From the NCBI GenBank assembly GCA_913059105.1, contig CAJXRL010000004.1, positions 1 to 31,519 on the forward strand: a stretch of 31,519 nucleotides of DNA. Direction: 5' to 3'. Positions 16,000-24,911 of this stretch are shown piece after piece. The translations under genes were made by a program, and so were the position numbers. The stretch's first letter is position 1. Every line of letters starts with the position of its first letter. Under the pieces are notes generated by a model. It was not told the DNA's origin and did no database searches. It worked only from the letters and a program-made list of their open reading frames with translations. This DNA is from an uncultured Flavobacteriales bacterium (GTDB taxonomy: Bacteria > Bacteroidota > Bacteroidia > Flavobacteriales_E > Vicingaceae).

Positions 16000-17100
16000 T
16001 TAGATTTTACGCCCTTTCCATTGTGGTCGATAAAACAAAGATACCAAAGCAATTCCCACAGAATAGAAAGGATATAAAATAGACAACAGAAACGCCCATT
16101 TAACAATCGAATTTGGACGCAGAAACAAAGGTAGTTGTTGTAACAGAAGTAAATCGAGTACCCACTTAAACAGAAAACAACCAAGAAAAAATTGCAATGA
16201 AAATTGCTGAAAAATTACTCCAACGAATACGACCAGAATCGCGAGGTTGGCTAAAAAAATAACAGAACCAATCTTCACGGTGTCCCGGTCCTTGAAACTT
16301 TTTGATTTTGAAGCCCATCGAATCCGTTGCTCAACAAAAGAGGAATAATTATCTTTTGTTTTAGTGCTAACTACAGAATCTTTTTTCATCGAAAAAGCAA
16401 TACAATCTTTTCCAAATTCCCTTTTGAAACTATGCAGCAGGAAAACATCATCTCCAGTGTTAACATCAAAATTGTCAGTGTAAGCATTGCTCTGCTTAAA
16501 TGCAGCCTTTCTAAAAGCATAATTTGCCCCATTCGACATGATAGCCCTATTTCTGCGACAAGTAAGTAGCGTCATTGCTATTAACACAGAAAACTCTACC
16601 TCTTGCAGTTTCTGAGACCATCCTTTAGAACCAGTCAATTTTACTGGGCCCAAAACCATCTTTATAGCTTTACTACTAAACTGTTGAATCATAGTTTCGA
16701 TCCAACCCGGCTCAAACTCACAATCTGCATCAGTACAGATGATTAAATTATTATTAGCATGTTTTACCCCAAACGAAATTGCAGCCTTCTTACCTTCTGT
16801 ACCATCTAAATTAAAGTGTCTTATCGTCAATTGCGAAGTTGTAATTAAATTCTGAATGAGTTCGAAACTCCCATCGGTAGAATGATCATTGACAAGTATT
16901 AATTCAAAATTCGATTTATCAATTGTTTGCTCGTTTATTCCTTTAATTAATTGAGCTAAGTTATTTTGCTCATTTCGATAAGCAATCACAACAGAAACTG
17001 ATTCCAAATAATCTCTTGCCGTACTTTCTTGCTGCGACTGCTTAGATAAAATTAACCAGCCAATCATAATCGCATAAATCAAAAAGATAAATCCTATCAT
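16000..17100 (-). CDS. family 2 glycosyltransferase, membrane-anchored
   Basis: This inverting GT-A glycosyltransferase has 366 residues. An N-terminal membrane segment (about 2-18) is followed by the catalytic domain with VSVVIAYRNEQNN, NDHSTDGS (71-78), the metal-binding DxD in CTDADCEF (Asp124/Asp126), GDD (216-218) and QRIRW (258-262, the Q-x-x-R-W motif of processive or polyprenyl-type GT2 enzymes). Two or three hydrophobic segments close the protein. The DxD and QxxRW pattern means sugar transfer from a nucleotide sugar to a lipid or glycan at the membrane, but donor and acceptor cannot be read from sequence. It overlaps the upstream flippase-like gene by 4 bases (ATGA) and precedes the ABC permease. 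Confidence 0.88.
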   Translation of the reverse strand: MIGFIFLIYAIMIGWLILSKQSQQESTARDYLESVSVVIAYRNEQNNLAQLIKGINEQTIDKSNFELILVNDHSTDGSFELIQNLITTSQLTIRHFNLDGTEGKKAAISFGVKHANNNLIICTDADCEFEPGWIETMIQQFSSKAIKMVLGPVKLTGSKGWSQKLQEVEFSVLIAMTLLTCRRNRAIMSNGANYAFRKAAFKQSNAYTDNFDVNTGDDVFLLHSFKREFGKDCIAFSMKKDSVVSTKTKDNYSSFVEQRIRWASKSKSFKDRDTVKIGSVIFLANLAILVVFVGVIFQQFSLQFFLGCFLFKWVLDLLLLQQLPLFLRPNSIVKWAFLLSILYPFYSVGIALVSLFYRPQWKGRKI

Positions 17101-18047
17101 ATCGTCTTGAATTTAAAAAGCCTTAACCAATTCACATTTCGTATAAAGACCAAGCCCACAAGCGCAGGAATAAAAAGATTTATTATCCAAAGAATACTTG
17201 AGGCAACTACTGCTTCTTCGCCAAAATCCCCAATTTGCTCAAAGAAATAAAAGCTTAAAGAGGCTCTTACCAGTAAATTGGAGATCCAACCGGTAGGTAT
17301 AACTGCCGCAACTAAATATATAGTCGAAATAAGTCCGTAGTAGATCAATGTTGTTGACTCTATTCCGCAAACATGCAGAAGCAAAGCGAACTGCAAACAA
17401 AAAATACAATAACGCAGAAAACTTAAACCCAAGGTATTTACTCTTTGCCGTTTAGGTATAATCCATTCTGAATTATCCTGATTATTTCCCCTGATTTTAG
17501 CAAAAAAGTTAAAATTTAATTTCGTCAAAAAATAAATCAATAAAAGAGCAATAACAATTAGAATTACTACTAAATAGTGAATTGAAAAAGAGAAATATTG
17601 CTGAATTATTAAATAACCTAGTAATCCACCAATGGTTGTAATTAGCAATTGAGACAATGATAAAAAGCTATTCAGAAATAAGGCTTTTGCTCTATTTTCC
17701 CTACTAATAGATAGCAGTCTTCCTCCATATTCCCCGATGCCGTTTGGTGTAATAATAGCAAATGTTACTCCACTTAATACAGATCGCAAAGCTTTGCCAA
17801 ATGTCATTTTTACATTTCCGTAAAGAATCTGTTTCCATTTCAGGGCTTCCACACTCCAGTTTAATGGCATAAACAAAACCACGAGTAATAAAAGTTCAAC
17901 ATCTTTTGAAAACAAGGCTAATAATTCATCAATAGTTAATTCGAAATTTCGGCTTAATAGCTCAATTTTAAGATAATAAATACTTAATAGTATTATTACT
18001 CCACTTAAGACAATGTTGCCTAATTTATATAGCTTTGCTCTTTTCAA
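17097..18047 (-). CDS. flippase-like (UPF0104/AglD-type) integral membrane protein
   Basis: This 316-residue protein has about eight hydrophobic segments. The region EALKWKQILYG followed by ITPNGIGEYGGR is the signature of the lysylphosphatidylglycerol synthetase-type transmembrane family (AglD/MprF N-terminal, often called flippase-like). Members sit next to glycosyltransferases and are proposed to handle or flip lipid-linked sugars; that role is inferred for this gene. The only possible start in the upstream frame is TTG at 18047, because an in-frame stop (TAG) lies three codons earlier at 18054-18056. Alternative internal starts would cut the first membrane segment. The start codon touches the ATG of the divergent ruvC. 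It overlaps the glycosyltransferase gene by 4 bases. Confidence 0.82.
   Translation of the reverse strand: MKRAKLYKLGNIVLSGVIILLSIYYLKIELLSRNFELTIDELLALFSKDVELLLLVVLFMPLNWSVEALKWKQILYGNVKMTFGKALRSVLSGVTFAIITPNGIGEYGGRLLSISRENRAKALFLNSFLSLSQLLITTIGGLLGYLIIQQYFSFSIHYLVVILIVIALLLIYFLTKLNFNFFAKIRGNNQDNSEWIIPKRQRVNTLGLSFLRYCIFCLQFALLLHVCGIESTTLIYYGLISTIYLVAAVIPTGWISNLLVRASLSFYFFEQIGDFGEEAVVASSILWIINLFIPALVGLVFIRNVNWLRLFKFKTI
18030..18037 (+). promoter_or_regulatory. candidate -7 box of the ruvC promoter
   Basis: TAGCTTTG is a full match to TAnnTTTG and lies 9 bases before the ruvC ATG at 18047, inside the start of the divergent flippase-like gene. A transcript beginning about 6-7 bases downstream would have almost no leader. 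The upstream TTG candidate (18016-18018) is only 11 bases away, too close for a -33 element. Confidence 0.4.
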
Positions 18048-18616
18048 TGAGGGCTAAAGTTAAAGAAGTAGAAAAGATTATTTTGGGTATCGATCCTGGT
18101 ACTTCAATCATGGGCTATGGAATAATTTCTGTATTCAAAGGTGAAATAAAATTGCTTGCCATGGGAGTAATTCATTTGGCAAAGTTAGGTGATCATTCTA
18201 TTCGATTACAGCGGATTTATGAAAGGACTGTTTCTCTTATTGACGAATTTAAGGTTGACGAGATGGGAATTGAGTCACCCTTTTATGGAAAGAATGCTCA
18301 ATCTATGTTAAAACTAGGAAGGGCACAAGGCGTTGCCATGGCTGCATCTATTTCAAGGGAAGTAATTGTTGCCGAATATATGCCTAAAAAGATAAAAAAA
18401 GCCATCACTGGTAAAGGGGCTGCGTCTAAAGAGCAAGTTGCAGCGATGGTAAAATCTATCTTAAAATACAAGGAAGATCCAAAATATTTAGATGCTACCG
18501 ACGCATTAGCGGTTGCAGTGTGTCACCACTTTCAAGGAAATGCAATAGTGAGCGATCAAAAATCTTATTCGGGTTGGGGCTCTTTTCTGAAAAACAACCC
18601 AGATCGCAAAGCTTAA
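18047..18616 (+). CDS. ruvC: Holliday junction resolvase RuvC
   Basis: RuvC is the dimeric endonuclease that cuts Holliday junctions made by RuvAB during recombinational repair. The protein has 189 residues from the ATG at 18047. The catalytic acidic residues are visible as Asp16 in LGIDPGTSIMGYG, Glu76 in MGIESPFYGKNAQS, and Asp149 and Asp152 in YLDATDALAVAVCHH. A TTG at 18035 would add four residues but overlaps a promoter-like box, so the ATG is preferred. ruvAB are not in the window. The stop overlaps the end of the convergent HIT-protein gene by 4 bases. Its start codon shares one base pair with the start codon of the divergent flippase-like gene. Confidence 0.95.
   Translation: MRAKVKEVEKIILGIDPGTSIMGYGIISVFKGEIKLLAMGVIHLAKLGDHSIRLQRIYERTVSLIDEFKVDEMGIESPFYGKNAQSMLKLGRAQGVAMAASISREVIVAEYMPKKIKKAITGKGAASKEQVAAMVKSILKYKEDPKYLDATDALAVAVCHHFQGNAIVSDQKSYSGWGSFLKNNPDRKA
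18055..18062 (-). promoter_or_regulatory. candidate -7 box of the flippase-glycosyltransferase operon
   Basis: On the minus strand this reads TAACTTTA, seven of eight matches to TAnnTTTG, 7 bases before the TTG start at 18047 and inside the ruvC coding sequence. A start point at about 18048 would give a leaderless or nearly leaderless message. No clear -33 element is seen, so this remains tentative. Confidence 0.3.
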
Positions 18617-18999
18617 GAGTTAATCTCAGCTGCTATTTCTGCTAACTTTTCCATAGAAACATCTAATTTAGGCGCAGCAAAGTTGATATCGTGAACATTA
18701 CTTATCGGTACTAAATGAATGTGTGCATGAGCTACTTCTAACCCTATTACTGCAACACCAATTCGCTTACAGTCTATTTTCACTTTTACTTTTTTAGCTA
18801 CTGTTTGGGCGAATTTCCACATTTCAGCGTACTCCTCGCTTTCCATGTCAAAAATATAATCTGTTTCAATTTTAGGAATAACCAAGGTATGCCCCAAAGC
18901 TAGAGGCTGAATGTCTAAAAAAGCCAAAAAACGATCATTCTCCGCTATTTTAAAACATGGAACATCCCCACTTAAAATCTTTGTAAACACTGTTGACAT
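18613..18999 (-). CDS. HIT-family nucleotide-binding hydrolase
   Basis: This 128-residue histidine triad protein begins with STVFTKILSGDVPCFKIAEND, then the FLDIQPLALGHTLVIPK segment, and the triad HAHIHLVP (His91, His93, His95) near the C-terminal third. By family knowledge the middle His is the nucleophile, acting on nucleoside phosphoramidates or dinucleoside polyphosphates. The exact substrate is unknown. The start overlaps the greA stop by one base (TAATG), so the two are likely translated from one message. The greA-HIT order is common in Bacteroidota. Confidence 0.94.
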   Translation of the reverse strand: MSTVFTKILSGDVPCFKIAENDRFLAFLDIQPLALGHTLVIPKIETDYIFDMESEEYAEMWKFAQTVAKKVKVKIDCKRIGVAVIGLEVAHAHIHLVPISNVHDINFAAPKLDVSMEKLAEIAAEINS

Positions 19000-19472
19000 T
19001 ATCTGCTGATTTTTACTACCTCAAACTTCATCATACCCGATGGTACTTGTACCTCCGTTGACTCTCCAACTTTCTTTCCTAAAAGACTTTTCGCAATAGG
19101 CGATTCAACTGAAATTCTCTTTTCAGCCATATTTGCCTCTTTTTCAGAGACGATTGTATATTCCATTTCTGCACCATTGGCTAGATTCTTAATCTTTACC
19201 TTAGAAAGTATCAAAACTTTAGTAGTGTCTAATTCAGTTTCGTCAACAACTCTCGAATTGGCTACTAATGTTTGTAGCTTGCTAATCTTCAACTCTAACA
19301 ATCCTTGGGCTTCTTTGGCAGCGTCATATTCTGCATTCTCAGACAAATCACCTTTATCGCGCGCCTCTCCGATTTGAGCAGAAATTGACGGACGCTCTAC
19401 TTTCTTCAAGTGATTCAGTTCATCAATCACTTTTTTTAAACCCTCTTCTGTGAAATAACTAATTTGACTCAT
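18999..19472 (-). CDS. greA: transcription elongation factor GreA
   Basis: GreA enters the secondary channel of RNA polymerase and stimulates cleavage of backtracked transcripts. The protein has 157 residues, the normal length. The N-terminal coiled coil (about 8-75) carries the acidic tip DKGDLSENAEYDAAKE with Asp42 and Glu45. The C-terminal FKBP-like domain includes VESPIAKSLLGKKVGE near 122-137. It is the first gene of a two-gene minus-strand unit with the HIT protein. It lies just after the terminator of the PorV-family operon, with its own promoter-like box in between. Confidence 0.96.
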   Translation of the reverse strand: MSQISYFTEEGLKKVIDELNHLKKVERPSISAQIGEARDKGDLSENAEYDAAKEAQGLLELKISKLQTLVANSRVVDETELDTTKVLILSKVKIKNLANGAEMEYTIVSEKEANMAEKRISVESPIAKSLLGKKVGESTEVQVPSGMMKFEVVKISR

Positions 19473-19483
19473 TTTGTATGTAC

Positions 19484-19491
19484 TAAATATA
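19484..19491 (-). promoter_or_regulatory. candidate -7 box of the greA promoter
   Basis: On the minus strand this reads TATATTTA, seven of eight matches to TAnnTTTG, 11 bases before the greA ATG. It sits between the terminator at 19500-19529 and greA, which is where a greA promoter is needed. The run of alternating A and T here makes chance matches likely. Confidence 0.3.
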
Positions 19492-19499
19492 TATAACTC

Positions 19500-19529
19500 A
19501 AAAAGAGAACCCCTTTCGAGATCCTCTTT
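19500..19529 (-). terminator. strong intrinsic terminator of the receptor/cargo/PorV operon
   Basis: Read on the minus strand, AAAGAGGATCTC pairs with GGGGTTCTCTTT over twelve base pairs, with three G-T wobbles, around a GAAA loop of the stable GNRA type. The stem runs into a stretch of five T. It lies 25 bases after the stop of the PorV-family gene and before greA, so it marks a transcription-unit boundary. Confidence 0.85.
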
Positions 19530-19554
19530 ATCAAATGTAAGATTTTTTTAAAAT

Positions 19555-20634
19555 TTAGAATGTCAACTTCAAACCGATTGCATGCGTTCCGTCAAAAGCT
19601 CTAGTAAAACGGTACGAATAATCTAATCCAATTGTAGACCCCGTCTTGTTTGTTGGAACTTCCAAAGTAGCACCCATTGTTGGTCCTATTGAAGTAGTTC
19701 TTGCATCATCTTCGTCTGCTGCATCACTTTCAAATACATATCCCGCTCTAACCATGAATTTGTTTTGGAAAGCATATTCGCCACCAACTCGTATTTGATC
19801 TTTCGTAAATGAATTTGAAGTGAATGTTCCACTTGCAGTTACTCTGTGTTCAGCAATAAAAGTTCCATCTTCTTTTTCTTCAACTTCTGTCAAAAAGAAA
19901 TCATATGATGCTCCAATGTTCACCAATGATGGTAACTCAAAATCATTTGATCTTCTTTCAAACGTAAGTGTCTGGTCGGTATTTTGCTTATCTGCTTGAA
20001 TCGCTAGACCATTACCCGAATACTTTGTAGTTGGGCCTACGTTTCTCAATGTAATTCCGAACTTAAATGCGTCATATGTAGCTGTTTTGTATGCAACTCC
20101 TGCATCAATCGAAACTCCACTTGCATTAACATCTGCAGTTGATTCTGTAACAATACGAACCACTAAACCACCACTAATACTATTAGAAAACTGTTTCGAA
20201 TAAGCTAAGCCAATATTCAAGTAGTTTGGTTGATAATTTCCAATCCCCCCATCTGGTAAATCAGCAGTTGTTATCTCAATCTCCCCGAAACTCATTCTAG
20301 TTACAGTTAATCCCATAACTCCAGCTTCCCCTAATTTCTTAGCAAATCCGAAACTCAAAATATTAATATCAGTTCCGCTCAACCAACGAGTGTTAGAGAA
20401 AATAATCTCCGTATTTTTGGTAAAAGCCAAGCCTGCAATATTTAAATTCATCGCTTCCAATCCTCGTGCACCTGCGGTATTTGCTCCTCCCCATCCAGAG
20501 CTTCTTGCCCATGGATTTATTAACAACTCCGAAGCTCCAGCCTCTCCAGCTCTATCTTCATTTCCGGAAAAGGCATCGAATGAAATTAATGCCAATGCCA
20601 ATGCCATTGTATAAGTTATCTTTTTCATAGTCAT
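19555..20634 (-). CDS. PorV/PorQ-family outer-membrane protein
   Basis: This 359-residue exported beta-barrel has a signal peptide (MKKITYTMALALALISFDAFS, starting at the third codon; the ATG at 20628 is an equally good start). The mature protein opens with GASELLINPWARSSGWGGANTA and LEAMNLNIAGLAFTKNTEIIFSN, the pattern of PorV/PorQ-family (FadL-like) proteins: short N-terminal plug, then strands. It ends in AIGLKLTF with a terminal Phe, as expected for an outer-membrane barrel. PorV shuttles T9SS cargo to the cell-surface attachment complex in Porphyromonas. This paralogue lies 3 bases after a large T9SS-type cargo gene, so it may serve that cargo specifically. That link is an inference from position. 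Confidence 0.88.
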   Translation of the reverse strand: MTMKKITYTMALALALISFDAFSGNEDRAGEAGASELLINPWARSSGWGGANTAGARGLEAMNLNIAGLAFTKNTEIIFSNTRWLSGTDINILSFGFAKKLGEAGVMGLTVTRMSFGEIEITTADLPDGGIGNYQPNYLNIGLAYSKQFSNSISGGLVVRIVTESTADVNASGVSIDAGVAYKTATYDAFKFGITLRNVGPTTKYSGNGLAIQADKQNTDQTLTFERRSNDFELPSLVNIGASYDFFLTEVEEKEDGTFIAEHRVTASGTFTSNSFTKDQIRVGGEYAFQNKFMVRAGYVFESDAADEDDARTTSIGPTMGATLEVPTNKTGSTIGLDYSYRFTRAFDGTHAIGLKLTF

Positions 20635-20637
20635 TTT

Positions 20638-23600
20638 TTAGAAATTGTTGAAATCAGCAGGTCGAATCGTACCAAACCATTTCAATATACGTTCACCTAC
20701 ATTAGGTACATCTATATGAATAATATACACTCCACTTGCAATTGGAACACCAACTTGATTAGTCAAATTCCAATCTAAATATTTATCAGGGCTTGCCTTA
20801 AAATATCTTCTTATTAAAGTTCCATTTGTGTTATAAATTGTAATTGTACAATTCTCAGGTAGGTTTGTAAATTTAACCGTATTGTCCAACTGATCAAACT
20901 CATACCCACTTTGAGAATAATATGGGTTTGGAACAACGTTCACTTCATCTAGCACACTTTTAAGTAAAGCAGTTTGGCCTTTTAACGTTCCTTTGCCTCT
21001 TGTATTAAATTTATAGACTGGAACTCCTTTATTTTCCAGTACAGTATCCAACTCAACATCTCCTGTACTTATTGCCGTTTGTTTTGTATCAAAAGGTTTA
21101 CTCACGTTAACATCAATCTGAACGTCACTAGACATTAATGTTTCTCCAAATTGAAGCAATGGCAATGATACCCATGCACAACTTTGCCACCCGAGTCGAG
21201 TTAATAGGCCGTTGATTCCCCCTCCTTGAAGGCTAAGTAACCTTCTCGCTTGAGTCCCATTGTCATAGATTGGCATTCTTGCATCAAATCGATTGTAAGT
21301 AGCAGGCTCCTCATCATCCTCAGTTTCTCTGAAAATGTAGATATAGTGTTTACCACCCCATATTTGATTGATAAATGCTGGATCAATACCTTCTCTTACA
21401 GTAGAAGTTGGATTCCATAACATATCATCTCCATTATTGAAACTATACTTAGAATCTTCCCCAAATGCCATGTTTAAACGTTCTCCCGTCTCTTTGTTAA
21501 TAACATAACCCGGGAACCATCCCATTCCATATGCATTTACAAAAGCAGCATCACCTTCTAAAGTATCACCTCTCTTAATAAAGAAAGAATCAACTTCCAG
21601 TGTCGTCATCGTATCTAATCGCAGTCCAGTTGTATCAACTGGATTTCCATCCTTATCAACTGAAAGTTTAGTTACCTTAACTTGATTTTTAGCATGAACA
21701 ACCACTCCCCCAACACTCAAACCATCATCCTTAGTTTCAATAACTGGACATCTTGTCCATTTTGATTTATCATTTGTAATAATCAGTTGAATAGACATTA
21801 ATCTATTTAATGGAGAACCTTCTACTTCTGCTGCTCCTCTTGCTGGGGCATTTACGGCAATTGGATTACCGCCAATACCTAAACTATGTCTAGCTAGACC
21901 ATAAGGTGCTATGGTACCATTTAATATATCTTCAAAATCTTGATCTGGATCTGCATATGTTGTAGTTCCGCCAATAAAAGCATCAAAAAAGACACCTGAC
22001 GGAGATTGAGATCCCGTTCCTGCTACAATCCAGTTAAAGGCACTTTCCAAATCATTATCAGGTATACCACTTAGCCATGGACGCTCAACGTCGCCGAATT
22101 GAATAGAAGCAGAAATAAACCCATTAGAAGTTTCAGCATCCAACGACCCTGGTTGAACACCATCTTTCATTGTGATAGAAATCCCCCAATTAGGATTTAA
22201 CAATAGTTGCTGATTCAAAAATCCAATTGATTTGTCAGAATAAACTGTATCAGCTCCACCTTCTCTCCAAATTCTCCAAAAAGTATTGTCCCCTACAGTT
22301 TGATTATCCAAACTATCAATGAATTGCACGTAATAAGTTCCGTCCACTATATTTAATGGGTCAATAACACTTATACTAAACGGGCCTTCGCCAGTAACAT
22401 AAGTTATTTCATTAACCGTTTCATCCGAAGATTCCCATGCTTTGTTTAGCAATATTGATTCAAGCGATTCTTGGGTAATTGTCAAAGCATTACCGCCATT
22501 CCCCTTACCTTGTAATCTCGTAATTCCTATTCCATCTCCGAAGCTAGAATTTACCACGGTTCCACCTTCTTCAAATTTTGGTGGTGCAGGAATTGCAGTA
22601 AATGCTGCAACCTCTCCACCAGTTGCGGCCTTTCTACTTCTTAAGTAGGTGGTAGTTTGCCCATCAAACGCCGGTTTAAAAGGGTTCGCACTATCAGGAG
22701 CCGTCCCTTGCAAGTAAGGCTTAAACTCATTGTACCCGTATGCAACAGCAATGTAGTAATATGTTTTGTAATTCACCAATGCCGCATCATCATCTGCAAA
22801 AGCATCTTGACTTAGAGCAAAGCTTCTTTGAATTCCTTCATTTGCAGCCACAACCTTTCGAACTGGAAGATTTGCACTAAGCGACTTATCAAATGTAAAA
22901 TTTGTAAGACTTGTAACATCATCCTTAACATCACATTGAAAAACCAATCTAGCCTTGCTTGGATCTTCAATATCATTTATTGAGATACCTGGGCCCGCAG
23001 TTTGATACACTTGATATCCCTGGAATCTATACTTATCATCATAGAATATAGGAGGAACAGCATCGGCTAAATAATCTGGAGTAACAATGTTAGGATCCTT
23101 CTCTTCATAATTTTCGCCAACATTATTCGAAGTGTTTGGGTTAGAAAGGTAAAAAATTAATTCTCCATCCAATTCTTGAACCGTCACCTCAGGAGCATCT
23201 GGACCATTCAATACTTGAAAGCAGTTATCAAATAAAGCTTGAGCTTTATCATCAGCTACCAGTAAGTCATCTACAGAAGCAGTTCTTCCACCACTTTGCG
23301 CTTGTGCAAAAACTACCCCTACTGTAATATCATTAACGTTTCCAGGTCTCAATGTAAAAGGACCTGCCGATTGTAAAAATCTTCTATCGCCATCGGCATT
23401 TTGAGGCTCTCCTCCTCCTGGATTATCTTCTGTCCAATTTAAATTCGTTGGAACGGTTGTAAAACCAAATTCATCCGTTGTCCCCCAATGTAAAGGATCA
23501 CTTGTACCTGGAAACATAAAAGCAGTTGGAATAGGTTCAACTCCTGGAGTGTTAAAACCATTACCCCCGTGTCTCATTACTCTTCCATTTTTCCAAACAC

Positions 23601-24891
23601 CCCTCATGTAATTATAATAGTGCACAGCCAAATCAGGATCTCCATTTGGTCCAGTACTATTGTTATAAAAAACAAATCGTCTCATTCCAAATCTTTCGTT
23701 GTCTGGAACTAAGTCTGGTTCTCTGTCAGTGGGGTCAAAATATCCCAAACCATTAAGGGCTTCATCAGGTCCAATGCCTACTGCATTATTCAAACCATCC
23801 GCATCTTGATAAGGTCCTTCAAAGAAATCAATTCCAATAGCAGGAGGATTTGCTCCGTAACCTGCCTGTCCACCTTGACCTGGATCAAATTCTACTCCGT
23901 TAAAGCAATATCCTAATCCTCTCTGTACATCACATCCAACATAATCATCACTTGCTGCTCCAACATCTGGATCAACATAACTTGCAAAAAATGTATTTGT
24001 CAATGTAAAAGTTGATCGGTTAATCAACTCAAAGTTGTAAAAGGTCATATTATTGATCTCGTCATTTGTTGCAAAAGCAAACGCTTGGCCATGAATTTCC
24101 ATTCCAATAGAAGGAGCGTTAGACTCTGTGTGTAAATTTCCCTTATCATTAAATATCCACCAGTACGTTTTATCACCAAACAACGGACGTCTTCCACTAA
24201 CTGAGCGGTCATCTCTATTTTCTCTACAATCAATCTCTCCTGATAAATCATAAAAAGGGTAGTCTCCTAATTCTGGCTCATAAGATTCATCTCCTGCAAC
24301 GTTCATATAAGGTGCTAATCTGAAATCTTGCCCTTTTGTAACATCACCATTTCCCGGCCATTCTAGAATTGCTGTTGGAATCTGATAATCAGGGTAATCT
24401 TCCAGTGCGGTCCCTTTTAAAACTGATTGATTATAAGCATTAAAAAGTGCAACTTCAGCTCGAGTTAATTCAAAAAATCTATCATATTCGTCACAAGTAA
24501 CATCGTCAATCTCAGCTGTTCCAAGAACATCTAAAGGTCCAGTATAATAATCTACACCTGATCCAAACTTACTAACAGCAGCTTTTAATTGACCATTAAT
24601 ATCTGTTCCAGCCAACCAAAGACCACCAGCATAAATTGCAAAGCTATTAGACCCTTTTGGCACTTCATAATCAGCTTGACCATTGGCTCTATCTTGCCAC
24701 CAAATACCACCTGCCTCTACTCGAGTACGAACGTTGTTAAATTCAAGATAAACTAACTTACTTGCTGGCGCACAACCTGCAGCTGTATTAATTTGTTGTC
24801 TTTGCTTATTCTTGTCTTTTTCACCACCCGCTCCAAAAGCGATTACCGGTGCCAAAAGACCCATCAATATCGAAATTTTTAACTTTCTCAT
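20638..24891 (-). CDS. large exported protein with T9SS-type C-terminal domain
   Basis: This 1417-residue protein has a signal peptide (MRKLKISILMGLLAPVIAFG) and an N-terminal region with EFNNVRTRVEAGGIWWQD, YEVPKG, AGGLWLAGTDINGQLKAAVSKF and a YYTGPLD end. I recognise this pattern from a widespread Bacteroidota family of unknown function. The middle is rich in Asp, Asn, Gly and Tyr, like surface repeat or beta-sandwich proteins. The last 100 residues form a sorting-type domain: VVPNPYYSQSG, then TVKFTNLPENCTITIYNTNG, DWNLTNQVGVPIASGVYII and ERILKWF. The protein then runs on for 11 residues (GTIRPADFNNF) past the usual end. It probably crosses the outer membrane by T9SS and stays on the surface. 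Its neighbours are a TonB-dependent receptor 20 bases upstream and a PorV-family barrel 3 bases downstream. Enzymatic motifs were not seen. Confidence 0.82.
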   Translation of the reverse strand: MRKLKISILMGLLAPVIAFGAGGEKDKNKQRQQINTAAGCAPASKLVYLEFNNVRTRVEAGGIWWQDRANGQADYEVPKGSNSFAIYAGGLWLAGTDINGQLKAAVSKFGSGVDYYTGPLDVLGTAEIDDVTCDEYDRFFELTRAEVALFNAYNQSVLKGTALEDYPDYQIPTAILEWPGNGDVTKGQDFRLAPYMNVAGDESYEPELGDYPFYDLSGEIDCRENRDDRSVSGRRPLFGDKTYWWIFNDKGNLHTESNAPSIGMEIHGQAFAFATNDEINNMTFYNFELINRSTFTLTNTFFASYVDPDVGAASDDYVGCDVQRGLGYCFNGVEFDPGQGGQAGYGANPPAIGIDFFEGPYQDADGLNNAVGIGPDEALNGLGYFDPTDREPDLVPDNERFGMRRFVFYNNSTGPNGDPDLAVHYYNYMRGVWKNGRVMRHGGNGFNTPGVEPIPTAFMFPGTSDPLHWGTTDEFGFTTVPTNLNWTEDNPGGGEPQNADGDRRFLQSAGPFTLRPGNVNDITVGVVFAQAQSGGRTASVDDLLVADDKAQALFDNCFQVLNGPDAPEVTVQELDGELIFYLSNPNTSNNVGENYEEKDPNIVTPDYLADAVPPIFYDDKYRFQGYQVYQTAGPGISINDIEDPSKARLVFQCDVKDDVTSLTNFTFDKSLSANLPVRKVVAANEGIQRSFALSQDAFADDDAALVNYKTYYYIAVAYGYNEFKPYLQGTAPDSANPFKPAFDGQTTTYLRSRKAATGGEVAAFTAIPAPPKFEEGGTVVNSSFGDGIGITRLQGKGNGGNALTITQESLESILLNKAWESSDETVNEITYVTGEGPFSISVIDPLNIVDGTYYVQFIDSLDNQTVGDNTFWRIWREGGADTVYSDKSIGFLNQQLLLNPNWGISITMKDGVQPGSLDAETSNGFISASIQFGDVERPWLSGIPDNDLESAFNWIVAGTGSQSPSGVFFDAFIGGTTTYADPDQDFEDILNGTIAPYGLARHSLGIGGNPIAVNAPARGAAEVEGSPLNRLMSIQLIITNDKSKWTRCPVIETKDDGLSVGGVVVHAKNQVKVTKLSVDKDGNPVDTTGLRLDTMTTLEVDSFFIKRGDTLEGDAAFVNAYGMGWFPGYVINKETGERLNMAFGEDSKYSFNNGDDMLWNPTSTVREGIDPAFINQIWGGKHYIYIFRETEDDEEPATYNRFDARMPIYDNGTQARRLLSLQGGGINGLLTRLGWQSCAWVSLPLLQFGETLMSSDVQIDVNVSKPFDTKQTAISTGDVELDTVLENKGVPVYKFNTRGKGTLKGQTALLKSVLDEVNVVPNPYYSQSGYEFDQLDNTVKFTNLPENCTITIYNTNGTLIRRYFKASPDKYLDWNLTNQVGVPIASGVYIIHIDVPNVGERILKWFGTIRPADFNNF

Positions 24892-24911
24892 AATCTATCT
24901 CTTTTAAACCC

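Noticed and set aside
18035..18046. TTG-initiated four-residue extension of RuvC
   Set aside because: It overlaps the best -7 box and adds nothing conserved.
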